NCBI GenBank assembly: GCA_003022435.1
Contig: PXUA01000013.1
Location: 16,468-80,467 of the forward strand
Reading direction: 5' to 3'
Source: Bacteroidetes bacterium SW_9_63_38
GTDB taxonomy: Bacteria > Bacteroidota > Rhodothermia > Rhodothermales > Salinibacteraceae
DNA length: 64,000 nucleotides
The translations under genes were made by a program, and so were the position numbers. Below are positions 8,590-17,238 of the stretch, in pieces. Each line of letters starts with the position of its first letter. Positions within the stretch are counted from its first letter, which is position 1. The notes beneath the pieces were generated by a model. It was not told the DNA's origin and did not search any database. It saw nothing but the letters and a program-made list of their open reading frames with translations.

Positions 8590-11025
8590 ATGGAACTGTC
8601 ACCGCTCACCGTACTCAACCAGCGGTATACAGTCAAACGGACGCTTGGAGAGCCGGGCCCGTTTGACATCACGTACATGGGGCAGGATGTCGACTCGGAC
8701 GACGAGTTCATCATCCGAGAGTTTTTCCCCGTGCACTTGGTGACGCGAGAGGAGGAGAAAACCTCCGCTGAAATGAAGGGGGAAGAGGAGGCTGAGCTCT
8801 TTGACTCAGGACTCGAATACTTCAGTAAGGAGTCGCAGGTTTTGGCGGAGCTCGATCACAAGGCATTGCCGTCCTCCTACGACACCTTTGAAGCCAATGG
8901 CACCTACTACCGGGTGCGGCCGCACCCCCCGAGTATGTCCCTTGCGAAGGGGTTCGAGAATAAGGGCAAGGTGTCGGAGAAGGCAGCCCTGACGATCATG
9001 ATGCCGATTCTCGAAGCGCTTCATACGTCGCACGAGACGGGGTTGTATCACGGGGGGGTATCGCCCCGAACGATCCGGCTACTGGAGGGCGGCGACGTGC
9101 TTCTTACCGGGTTCCGAGGCGCCTACCTCCAGCTGGCCCGCGAAACTGGAAAGATGTCCGAGCTGGTGCAGCCGGGCACGAGTGCCGTCGAGCAATATAC
9201 CCCGCGTGGGCAGCAGGGCCCCTGGACGGATGTTTACGCCGCCGCGGCGACGATCTGCCAGATGGTGACTGGAAAAGAGTTGCCGGAGGCCACCGATCGG
9301 CTGGAAGGCGAAGACACCCTTGAGGAGTTGGTTCAGGACGCCGACGCCTTTTCGGGGCCGGGGGTGCGGGAGGCACTCGTGGATGCACTGGCCGTCGATC
9401 CGTCGCAGCGCCTGCAGTCGATCGAGGCCCTCAAGAACGCCCTCACCGAGTCGTCCACTGGGTACGACGAAGCGGAAGAAGAAGCTTCGTACTCGATCAT
9501 GGATGTGGAGCCGGAGGCCAGCGGCGAGACGGAGGAGATCGGCGACGACGAGGTGGAGGTGCTATCGGCGAGTGCGGACCGGTCTGCTCGCCCGGGCGGG
9601 CGCTCCTCGCGCCAGCAGCAGTCCTCGTCGAGCAACACGGCGCTTCTCATTGGTATTCCAATTCTGCTGGTGGCGCTTGGAGGCGGGGCGTGGTTCATGA
9701 TGTCCTCTTCCTCGAGCAAGTCGGCCAGCGGTCCTAGCAGCGCGTACAAGAACATGCGGGCCCAGGCCGACTCCCTCTTCAAATCCGAGAATTATCAACA
9801 GGCTGAGTTTTTCTATAACCAGGCCCTGCAACTGAAAGGGGATCACCAGTACATTCGGAAGCGGCTGGCGCGCCTGCAGGAGATTCAGGCAGAGAGCAGC
9901 GAGAAGCGGTACCAGCGGCAAGTGGCCCGTGGGGACTCAATTAAAGACAAGGCAGACTCGCTCTTTCAGCAAGGCAACCTGAGCCAAGCTTCGAGCGAGT
10001 ACTCAAAGGCACTCGGAGTCTTTTACTCGGCTCAGAACATCAAACCGAAATCGGGACAGGCCAAACAGCAGATTAGTGCGATTCAGCAGCGCCAGGAGCA
10101 GATTGCGAGGGAGCAGGCACAGAAGGTCGCCGAGGCGAGCAGTGGCAACCAACAGCAATCCGATCAGGGGGTCAGCATCGGTCAGCTGGCAGAATTCTTC
10201 AAGAAGCGGGGCGACCGCCAGCTCCAGGCCGGAAACACCCAGGCGGCCATCGACAAGTACGAGCAGGCGCTGGAGTATCGGCCAGACGACGACCAGCTGA
10301 AGAGCAAGGTGAAAGAATTGAAGTCCCGACTCGAAGAGAAGCAGGGACGTGAGACGTTTCGGGAGAACTACAACAAGGGCCGTCGCCTGCTACGGGCTGG
10401 GAAATTCAAAAAAGCGCAGAAGGTGTTCGAAAAGGCGAAAGAGGTGATGCCGAATGAACCGCGTCTCCAGCAGGCGATGGAGACGACCGAAAAGATGATC
10501 AAGCAGGAGAAGCAGCGCACGCGGAAGTACGAGCGCTACCGTGCTACGGGTGACTCCCTCTTCAAGGCCGGGGCCTATGATCAGGCCATCTCCAACTTCC
10601 GGAATGCGCTGAAAATCCGTGAGAATGACGAATACATTAAGACGCGCATTGAGGAGGCGAACCGGGAGATCGAGCAGCTCCGGTTGGCGAAAAAGCAGAT
10701 GAAGGAGAAGGGGGGCAAGCAGGTTGTTGACGAGACCGGCGTGTACGAGCGCGTGGACCAGAAGCCGATGGTGAAGGGCGGCATGGCCACCCTGACGCGC
10801 AATGCGACGTATCCGGAAGGCGCCAGCCAGAGAGGGCGTGTGTACGTCCAGACCACCGTTGAGTCCGACGGCAGTGTGCGAGGCGCTGAGGTGGTGCGCG
10901 GACTGAGCAAGCCGTTGAACCAGGAAGCTCTGCGAGTCGTGAAGGGGGCGGAGTTCTCCCCAGGCAAGTACAAAGGAAAGGCTGTCCCCGCCCGCAAGAC
11001 GGTGTACGTCCAGTTCCGACCGTAG
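8590..11025 (+). CDS. Membrane-anchored Ser/Thr pseudokinase with TPR region and TonB-type C-terminal domain
   Basis: An 811-residue protein in three parts. Residues 1-285 have a Ser/Thr kinase fold of the KEYFP-type subfamily (REFFPVHLVTRE, FEANGTYYRV, QQGPWTDVYAAAATICQMVTG). The catalytic residues are replaced: the ATP-binding Lys is Arg43 (IIREFF), the HRD loop reads HGG (154-156), and DFG reads TGF (173-175), so catalysis is unlikely. An acidic linker follows, then one membrane segment (about 350-371, ALLIGIPILLVALGGGAWFM). Residues 385-690 are TPR-like repeats (FKSENYQQAEFFYNQALQLK and similar). Residues 735-811 match the TonB C-terminal domain (TYPEGASQRGRVYVQTTVESDG). The kinase-like part should be cytoplasmic and the rest periplasmic. 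It is a single gene between the tRNA unit and a terminator. Its role is unknown; it may link a cytoplasmic binding module to the envelope. Confidence 0.88.
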   Translation: MELSPLTVLNQRYTVKRTLGEPGPFDITYMGQDVDSDDEFIIREFFPVHLVTREEEKTSAEMKGEEEAELFDSGLEYFSKESQVLAELDHKALPSSYDTFEANGTYYRVRPHPPSMSLAKGFENKGKVSEKAALTIMMPILEALHTSHETGLYHGGVSPRTIRLLEGGDVLLTGFRGAYLQLARETGKMSELVQPGTSAVEQYTPRGQQGPWTDVYAAAATICQMVTGKELPEATDRLEGEDTLEELVQDADAFSGPGVREALVDALAVDPSQRLQSIEALKNALTESSTGYDEAEEEASYSIMDVEPEASGETEEIGDDEVEVLSASADRSARPGGRSSRQQQSSSSNTALLIGIPILLVALGGGAWFMMSSSSSKSASGPSSAYKNMRAQADSLFKSENYQQAEFFYNQALQLKGDHQYIRKRLARLQEIQAESSEKRYQRQVARGDSIKDKADSLFQQGNLSQASSEYSKALGVFYSAQNIKPKSGQAKQQISAIQQRQEQIAREQAQKVAEASSGNQQQSDQGVSIGQLAEFFKKRGDRQLQAGNTQAAIDKYEQALEYRPDDDQLKSKVKELKSRLEEKQGRETFRENYNKGRRLLRAGKFKKAQKVFEKAKEVMPNEPRLQQAMETTEKMIKQEKQRTRKYERYRATGDSLFKAGAYDQAISNFRNALKIRENDEYIKTRIEEANREIEQLRLAKKQMKEKGGKQVVDETGVYERVDQKPMVKGGMATLTRNATYPEGASQRGRVYVQTTVESDGSVRGAEVVRGLSKPLNQEALRVVKGAEFSPGKYKGKAVPARKTVYVQFRP

Positions 11026-11063
11026 CGTTCAGGAAGTGGATCCCAGTCGCTTTCGCGACACAG

Positions 11064-11099
11064 GCCCATCGTGGGGCACGTCCGCACGATGGGCTTTTC
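11064..11099 (+). terminator. Rho-independent terminator after the pseudokinase gene
   Basis: GCCCATCGTG (11064-11073) pairs perfectly with CACGATGGGC (11085-11094), followed by TTTTCT. It sits between two converging genes and reaches the stop codon of the Lnb-like gene. The T-run is only on the plus side. Confidence 0.85.
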
Positions 11100-12346
11100 T
11101 AGGTCTCGTGTAGACGTGTTGGGGAGGGGCTCCCCGAAGAGCGGATTCCGTACAAAAGAAGCGTCCACCAGCCTGTGCGGATGCTGATCGCTGTGACGAG
11201 AGGAAGCACGGTGTGGTGAAAGTTCTGCGGCCACAGTGGCCAGCTGAGAATGAACAGGCCCGCCGCGGCAGCGGTTGCGGCCAGGTAGGGACGGAGGAAG
11301 GACGACCGCGGTTGTCGGAGAAGCATGTAGGCGGCGAAGAGATGGGGGGGCCATGCCCAGAAGAGATTGAGATTGGCGTCCGTAACGGTGTACGAGGAGC
11401 CGAACCAGAGAAACAGGACGCCGAGGCCGACGCATCCGACCAGGACGAGCAGCAGCGCGTCCCCCGTGCCGCCCGGTCGGTGTCCGTACGCAGCCTGACG
11501 GCCGGTCCAGCCCAGCACCAGCACCAGCACGACAAGGCTTAGGGCATAGGGCCAGTCGAAGCCCGGGGCGGTGGCATCGTATCCGTTCACCCACCGCACG
11601 GTGTCGGTGTGCGTCACGAGTGGGCGCGACCGGCCCTGCACCGTGACAGTGGCGTCCTCAAAGGCCTCCATCAGGGGGACGGGCAGAAACATCCCCTCTT
11701 CTCGGGTGGGAACTCGATCGGCGGGCAGGCCGAGGGCGAGGTCGAATCCGAGATCCAGGAGGGGGCGCGACGCGACGTACGAGTCCAGGAACTCGCGGAA
11801 GGTGCGAGTAGGGGGCTGCACGTCCGTAAAGCTGACCTTTTCCCCGAGCGTTTGTCGCAACACATCCCGGATGCGCGTGGAGCAGTTGTCGAAGAAGAAG
11901 TCGTACTGGTAGTAGCGGTTCTCCGGACGGACGTTGTGCTGGAGAAACGCAAACACCGCAGAGCGCTGCTGGCGGCTCAAATTCAGGGGCTGCTCAATGA
12001 CCGGACGCCCCTGCCGGACGTAAAATCGAAGCATGGGAGCGTAGTCGGTCACACTGAGGAAGTACTGCAGGTCGCCATACAAGAATTTGGGAATGAAAAG
12101 CGGGTCTTCGAAGCTGAAGGTCCCGTAGTTGTAGAGGCGGTCCAGGTTGCGGGTCGGATCGTGAACGCGGACGGCGCTGTGTCCGGCAAAGCTGTAGACG
12201 GGATCTCCGGGCAGGATGGTGATCAGTGAGATCTGGGACGAGTCGGAAAGGGACGGTGTTGCCTGCGGGTGGGCCGACAGCGGAAGGGCAAGCATGAGCC
12301 CGAATAGACCGACGCCGCAGAGAACACGTCGGGCGGAAGCGACCAT
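11099..12346 (-). CDS. DUF4105/Lnb N-terminal periplasmic domain protein with C-terminal membrane segments
   Basis: An envelope protein of 415 residues. After a signal peptide (VLCGVGLFGLMLALPLSAHPQA) comes a DUF4105 domain with LITILPGDPVYSFAGHSAVRVHDP (His) and YQYDFFFDNCSTRIRDVLRQTL (Asn-Cys), a likely His/Cys catalytic pair. Several membrane helices follow (WPYALSLVVLVLVLGWTG, LLVLVGCVGLGVLFLWFG and more). This matches the two-part layout of Lnb, the lipoprotein N-acylating enzyme described in Bacteroides, but family members may differ in function. The frame is open from 12409. The ATG at 12346 places the signal peptide at the N-terminus. It is divergent from nth. Confidence 0.8.
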   Translation of the reverse strand: MVASARRVLCGVGLFGLMLALPLSAHPQATPSLSDSSQISLITILPGDPVYSFAGHSAVRVHDPTRNLDRLYNYGTFSFEDPLFIPKFLYGDLQYFLSVTDYAPMLRFYVRQGRPVIEQPLNLSRQQRSAVFAFLQHNVRPENRYYQYDFFFDNCSTRIRDVLRQTLGEKVSFTDVQPPTRTFREFLDSYVASRPLLDLGFDLALGLPADRVPTREEGMFLPVPLMEAFEDATVTVQGRSRPLVTHTDTVRWVNGYDATAPGFDWPYALSLVVLVLVLGWTGRQAAYGHRPGGTGDALLLVLVGCVGLGVLFLWFGSSYTVTDANLNLFWAWPPHLFAAYMLLRQPRSSFLRPYLAATAAAAGLFILSWPLWPQNFHHTVLPLVTAISIRTGWWTLLLYGIRSSGSPSPTRLHET

Positions 12347-12443
12347 TGGTCGAGAGCCTGATGAAAGCAACGTCGCCGCCTCGAACGTTCGGGGTGGACG
12401 CGGGTTCAAGGAGCGCGAAAATTTTCAGAGCCCCCCGAATGTT

Positions 12444-13292
12444 GTGAGTCGTACCGAGTGTGCAGCGGTCGTCGTCGAGCAGTTGCGACAACAGATCGAT
12501 CGTCCCACTACCGAACTGGATTATGAAACCCCCTACCAGCTCCTTGTCGCCGTCATCCTGTCGGCCCAGTGTACGGATGAGCGCGTGAACGCTACTACTC
12601 CGTCCTTCTTTGAGGCGTACCCGACGGTACAAGACCTCGCGACGGGGACGGTGGACGACATCTACCCATACATCCAGTCCATTACGTTTCCGAACAACAA
12701 GGCTGGGTACCTGGCCAAGATGGCGCGGCAGGTCGTCGAGAACTTCGACGGGGAGATCCCGTCGGACGTGGACGACCTTCAGACCCTTACGGGGGTAGGA
12801 CGGAAGACGGCGCAGGTGGTGGCCAACGTGGCGTTCGACGTGGACGCCCTGCCGGTGGATACCCACGTGTTCCGGGTGGCCAACCGAATCGGGCTCGTGC
12901 GGGAAGACGCCGACACCCCGAAGAAGGTGGAGCAACAACTCAAGCGCATCATTCCGCGATCGGACTGGGCCGACACGCACCATCTCCTCATCCTGCACGG
13001 CCGGTATACGTGTACGGCGCGGTCACCGTCGTGTGACGAGTGCGCCCTGACATCGGTGTGCAAGCATTTCGAGCGCCTGCAGCAGCGCCCCGACCCACGG
13101 GAGGACCTCGATGCGAGCGAGGGCGACTACTTCTGTGCCACGAGCGACCACTACTTCGACGAGCCCGACACCCACGTGGACCGCTACGACATTGAACAGC
13201 TGGCCTGCCCGCACTGTGGATCCATGCAGGTGTTGCGGAGCCGAGACGGGGCACCGATGAAGCAAGTGAAAGATTATCGAGTAAACGGGTAG
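12444..13292 (+). CDS. nth: Endonuclease III with C-terminal extension
   Basis: A base-excision-repair DNA glycosylase/AP lyase for oxidised pyrimidines. The HhH motif LTGVGRKTAQVVANVAF carries the catalytic Lys. The conserved Asp follows in PVDTHVFRVANR. The 4Fe-4S cluster has spacing C-x6-C-x2-C-x5-C (CTARSPSCDECALTSVC). The frame is open upstream to 12216, but those residues would overlap the Lnb-like gene on the other strand. The GTG at 12444 (VSRTECAAVVVEQLR) fits the family and gives 282 residues. That is about 65 more than usual, because of a C-terminal tail with an isolated CPHC pair and acidic stretches. Confidence 0.92.
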   Translation: MSRTECAAVVVEQLRQQIDRPTTELDYETPYQLLVAVILSAQCTDERVNATTPSFFEAYPTVQDLATGTVDDIYPYIQSITFPNNKAGYLAKMARQVVENFDGEIPSDVDDLQTLTGVGRKTAQVVANVAFDVDALPVDTHVFRVANRIGLVREDADTPKKVEQQLKRIIPRSDWADTHHLLILHGRYTCTARSPSCDECALTSVCKHFERLQQRPDPREDLDASEGDYFCATSDHYFDEPDTHVDRYDIEQLACPHCGSMQVLRSRDGAPMKQVKDYRVNG

Positions 13293-13389
13293 TCCCAGAT
13301 AAATTTGGGAAGGGACCCGTCAGCCCTTTTCTTATCCCGAGAAACGTACGTAAACCCCGTCGTATTTTGTGTCAACCAATCAACCAGAA

Positions 13390-14961
13390 ATGGACTCGAC
13401 CAGCCGTCATCTTCTCGTGATTCTGGACGGGTGGGGCCTCGCGGAGGATCCGTCCGTCAGTGCTGTGGAGGCCGCCGACACCCCCTTCTTCGACCGGCTC
13501 ATGGAGGAGCACCCGCACGGGACGCTCCAGGCCTCCGGGCGCGCCGTGGGCCTGCCGGACGGCCAGATGGGCAACTCGGAGGTGGGCCACACCAATCTCG
13601 GGGCCGGGCGCGTGGTCTGGCAGGAGATCCTGCGCATCTCGAAGGCGATCGAAGACGAATCGTTGTTTGAGAATGAGGCGCTGGTGGGCGCTGCCGAGCA
13701 CGCAAAGCAAAACGACGGGAAGCTCCACCTCATGGGCTGCTTCTCGGACGGGGGGGTACATAGCCATCTGGAGCACCTGTATGGATTGTTGGAGCTGGGC
13801 CGGCGCACCGGCCTCGCCCCCGGACAGGTGTGCGTGCACGCCTTCACGGACGGGCGCGACACCGACCCACACGGGGGAGCTGAGTATGTGAAAGAGTTTC
13901 AGGAGGCGGCCGAAGAGGTGGGCATGGGGCGACTCGTGTCCATCGTGGGCCGGTACTACGCCATGGACCGGGACGAGCGCTGGGAGCGCACCGAGCGTGC
14001 GTATCGGCTGCTCACGGAGGGGACCGGAGGGACGTTCGACGATCCCGTGGCGGCCCTGGAGGCCAGCTACGAGGACGAGGTGACCGACGAGTTTGTGGAA
14101 CCGCGCCGGATTCGGGTCGAGGACGAAGACGCGTTCGGCACGAACGGCACTCGGATCGAAGAAGGGGACGCCGTCATCTTCTACAACTTCCGGGCCGACC
14201 GGGCGCGACAGCTCACGCGGGCGTTTACGGAAGACGACTTCGAAGGCTTCGAGCGGACGCCGCCCGCGGATCTGGAGTTCGTGATGATGACGCCCTACGA
14301 CGACAACTTCGACCTGCCGATTGCGTTCGACAGCGTAAATCTGGAGGGAACGCTCGGAGAAATTATTCAAGATCGGGCCGGGCGCCAGCTACGGGTGGCC
14401 GAAACCGAAAAGTACGCGCACGTGACCTACTTCTTCAGCGGCGGACGGGAGGAGCCGTTTGAGGGAGAGGACCGGATCGTAGTGCCGTCGCCGGAGGTGT
14501 CCACCTACGATCTGCAGCCGGAGATGAGTGCGCCGGAGGTGGCCGAGCGGACGGAGGCGGCCCTCGACGACACGGACTACAATCTCGTCGTCCTGAACTT
14601 TGCGAACCCGGACATGGTGGGCCACACCGGCGACTTCGACGCCGCCGTGGAAGCGTGTGAGGCCGTTGACGCGGCCGCGCAGCAGGTCATCGAGGCGGCC
14701 CGTGACCAGAGCTACTCCGTGAACGTCATTGCCGACCACGGCAACGCCGACAAGTTGGAGAATCCGGATGGGTCGCCGCACACAGCCCACACGACGGCCC
14801 TCGTTCCGCACATCATCCTTGAGGACGACTTCGAAGGGCCCGTCGAGGACGGAAAGCTGGGCGACGTGGCGCCGACGATTCTGGCCCTTCTCGACGCAGA
14901 GATCCCGGCGTCCATGGACGGGAACGTGCTGGTCCCGCACGAGACGCCGGCGCACCCGTAG
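13390..14961 (+). CDS. gpmI: 2,3-bisphosphoglycerate-independent phosphoglycerate mutase
   Basis: Interconverts 3- and 2-phosphoglycerate in glycolysis/gluconeogenesis with two Mn ions. Motifs are LLVILDGWG (first metal Asp), GQMGNSEVGHTNLGAGR (catalytic Ser), MGCFSDGGVHSHLEHL, FTDGRDTDPHGG, FYNFRADRARQLTRAF, EKYAHVTYFFSGG, NFANPDMVGHTGDFDAA and VIADHGNADK. The ATG at 13390 puts eight residues ahead of the ILDGWG strand, as is usual, giving 523 residues. A GTG at 13369 is an in-frame alternative. Its stop lies 12 bp from the converging sppA stop. Confidence 0.96.
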   Translation: MDSTSRHLLVILDGWGLAEDPSVSAVEAADTPFFDRLMEEHPHGTLQASGRAVGLPDGQMGNSEVGHTNLGAGRVVWQEILRISKAIEDESLFENEALVGAAEHAKQNDGKLHLMGCFSDGGVHSHLEHLYGLLELGRRTGLAPGQVCVHAFTDGRDTDPHGGAEYVKEFQEAAEEVGMGRLVSIVGRYYAMDRDERWERTERAYRLLTEGTGGTFDDPVAALEASYEDEVTDEFVEPRRIRVEDEDAFGTNGTRIEEGDAVIFYNFRADRARQLTRAFTEDDFEGFERTPPADLEFVMMTPYDDNFDLPIAFDSVNLEGTLGEIIQDRAGRQLRVAETEKYAHVTYFFSGGREEPFEGEDRIVVPSPEVSTYDLQPEMSAPEVAERTEAALDDTDYNLVVLNFANPDMVGHTGDFDAAVEACEAVDAAAQQVIEAARDQSYSVNVIADHGNADKLENPDGSPHTAHTTALVPHIILEDDFEGPVEDGKLGDVAPTILALLDAEIPASMDGNVLVPHETPAHP

Positions 14962-14973
14962 CCGCGGGAGGAG

Positions 14974-16779
14974 CTACTGGATCTTGGGGACGTACGGCAT
15001 GCGCGCCTGGACCGACCCGTTCGCGCCTGCAATCCGCTTGAGGACGCGACGGTGTTGCCAGAGCGACCGCTCGAGGGGCGTGGAGGCCAGGTTCTGCCAG
15101 ATCTTAGCGGCCTGTCCGGCGAGCCGCTTGTTCAGCCGCTCGAAGACGGTTTTCGGACGGGGGAGCACGCGAGTGTTGTACGGACCGTCCCCGAGGCCGC
15201 CGGCCTTGCCGGCCAGCGAGACGGCCGTCTCGAGGGTCCCCAGCGTATCGACGAGGCCCACGTCTTTCGCGTCGCGCCCGGACCAGACGCGGCCCTGGGC
15301 GACATCGTGGACCGCCGAGGTGTCCATGTTGCGACCGTTGGCCACGCGTTGGAGGAAGGTGTCGTAAATGCCGTCGATCGACTCAGTGAGCAGACGGCGC
15401 TCGCCCGGGGCAAGGGGTTTGGTCGGGGCGTAGAGGTCGGCATACGGGCTCGTGTTGACGCCGTCGAACGTGACGCCGAGCTTGTTCTCGAGCAGCCCTT
15501 CTGCGTTCCAGAGGAGGCCGAACACGCCGATTGAGCCGGTCGTGGTGGTGGCGTTTGCGATAATCGTATCGGCCGGGGCGGCGACGTAGTAGCCCCCGGA
15601 GGCCGCCACGCCGCCCATCGATACGTACAACGGCTTCTCGGCCGCCGTCCGTTTTACGGCCCGCCAGATGGCTTCCGACGCTGCGGCACTGCCGCCCGGC
15701 GAGTCAATCCGGAACACCACCGCCTTCGTCGACGGGGAGGTCCGCGCCTCGTTGAGCGCCTCGACGGTGGGCGTGGAGCCCATTACCTGCGTGCTGGCCC
15801 CGAACGGCGTCTGATTGGGATCGCCCGACACGATGTTGCCCGTTCCGTAGACGATGGCCACGGTGCCGGTTCCGGTGGTGGACACGCCGGCGTCGGAGGC
15901 GGGAATTCGGCTATACGTTGACACCGACACCGTCGACAGGGACGATGCGTCCGGAAGGTCGAGTCGTGACTGAAGGAGAGTGCGCACCTCATCCTCGTAC
16001 CTGAGACCGTCGATCAGGTCCTCCTCGACGGCCCTTTCAGTGCGCAGCAGGGCGTCTTCGTCGGCGAGTTGTCGCAGCGCCTCGGCCGAGAGGCCGCGCG
16101 CCTCGGCAATTGCGGTCGTAAAGCGGGTGTCGACCGTCGAGAGTAGCGCCTCAAGCTGACGCCGGTTGGCCTTCGACAGGTCCGACCGGGTGAACGGCTC
16201 CACCGCACTCTTAAATTTCCCGGCTCGAACGACCTCTGGCTTCACGTCCAGCTTTTCGAAGGTGCCCTTGAAGAAGGCGAGCGTCGACCCGAACCCGTTG
16301 TATTCGAACGACGCCTGAGGGCCCACGAAGACGCTGTCGGCCGCGCTGGCGACGAAGTAGTCCTTTTCGCCCATCCCGAACTCCTCGCTGGAGGCAATCA
16401 CCGGGAGGCCGCTCTCTCGGGTTTGTGCGACGGCCGTGCGCACCTCCTCCAGCGTGCCCCAGGAGGCGGAGGTGCCTTTCAGGCGGAGCCACACCGCTTC
16501 GACCCGTGCGTCGTTGCGGGCTTTCCGGAGGGCCTGCTGGAGGTCGCGGAGATCATACTGCGGCCCCTTGCTGAAAGCTTTCTGGAACGGGCCGGCCGAG
16601 GTCTGCTCTGGAATGGGGCCGTCGATGGGGACGGTCAGGACCGAACTGGGCTGGACGGAGGGGGTGCTGTCCCCCGCCAGGGTGAGGGCGAAGAGGAAGA
16701 AAAACAGGAAGAAGACGACGACGCCAAGCGCGATCAGGGTGCCGAGGACGCTAGCGGTCAGTGTGGAGAGGAAGCGCAT
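14974..16779 (-). CDS. sppA: Signal peptide peptidase SppA, long (67K) type
   Basis: A membrane-bound serine protease that clears cleaved signal peptides, 601 residues. An N-terminal anchor (LGTLIALGVVVFFLFFFLFALTLAG) precedes two tandem SppA/ClpP-like domains. The N-terminal domain has the catalytic Lys in VVRAGKFKSAVEPF. The C-terminal domain has VVFRIDSPGGSAAASEAI and the nucleophile Ser in GGVAASGGYYVAAPAD. The Lys/Ser arrangement across two repeats is that of E. coli SppA. It converges with gpmI and diverges from hrcA. Confidence 0.94.
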   Translation of the reverse strand: MRFLSTLTASVLGTLIALGVVVFFLFFFLFALTLAGDSTPSVQPSSVLTVPIDGPIPEQTSAGPFQKAFSKGPQYDLRDLQQALRKARNDARVEAVWLRLKGTSASWGTLEEVRTAVAQTRESGLPVIASSEEFGMGEKDYFVASAADSVFVGPQASFEYNGFGSTLAFFKGTFEKLDVKPEVVRAGKFKSAVEPFTRSDLSKANRRQLEALLSTVDTRFTTAIAEARGLSAEALRQLADEDALLRTERAVEEDLIDGLRYEDEVRTLLQSRLDLPDASSLSTVSVSTYSRIPASDAGVSTTGTGTVAIVYGTGNIVSGDPNQTPFGASTQVMGSTPTVEALNEARTSPSTKAVVFRIDSPGGSAAASEAIWRAVKRTAAEKPLYVSMGGVAASGGYYVAAPADTIIANATTTTGSIGVFGLLWNAEGLLENKLGVTFDGVNTSPYADLYAPTKPLAPGERRLLTESIDGIYDTFLQRVANGRNMDTSAVHDVAQGRVWSGRDAKDVGLVDTLGTLETAVSLAGKAGGLGDGPYNTRVLPRPKTVFERLNKRLAGQAAKIWQNLASTPLERSLWQHRRVLKRIAGANGSVQARMPYVPKIQ

Positions 16780-17238
16780 AAGCGAACGACGGACAGGGCA
16801 GGCGGTGAAAGATCTCGGGCGCCGGGGCGTGCGGAGTCAAACTAAACGCGTCTATCCGTATACGTGGGGAGGGGAGACCGTTTCGGTCGATTCGGGTTCT
16901 GCGGAGATTTTGCGAATGCGGGACATACAAAGGCCGGGCAGGATCAGGGAAAGGCTTGCGGAGACGCTGGATGCGCGTTTGCCGATGACACGGACCGAGC
17001 TGCCGGGACAGCACGGACGCGTGGAGGCATGGAGGCAAGAACGCTGTGCCCTGCCGCTTTCCGATACTCATCATGCAATTGCCGGGGGCTGGAGCGGGGG
17101 AGGAAACTTGAAAATGGGTGTTATGTACAGGAAAAAAGTCACGATGCTTCCCCGCTTCCCGGGTCGGCCCGCTCGGATGAATGGAAGTGTCGTCCTGTTG
17201 TGGACACTATTTTCGACAAGTAGCCGGTACGCCTGGAC
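16780..17238. other. Divergent intergenic region sppA/hrcA, no convincing gene
   Basis: A stretch of 459 bp between divergent genes. It should hold both promoters, but no CIRCE element or clear promoter pair was recognised. Positions 17018-17092 resemble a segment at 29271-29350 (see findings). Confidence 0.5.
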
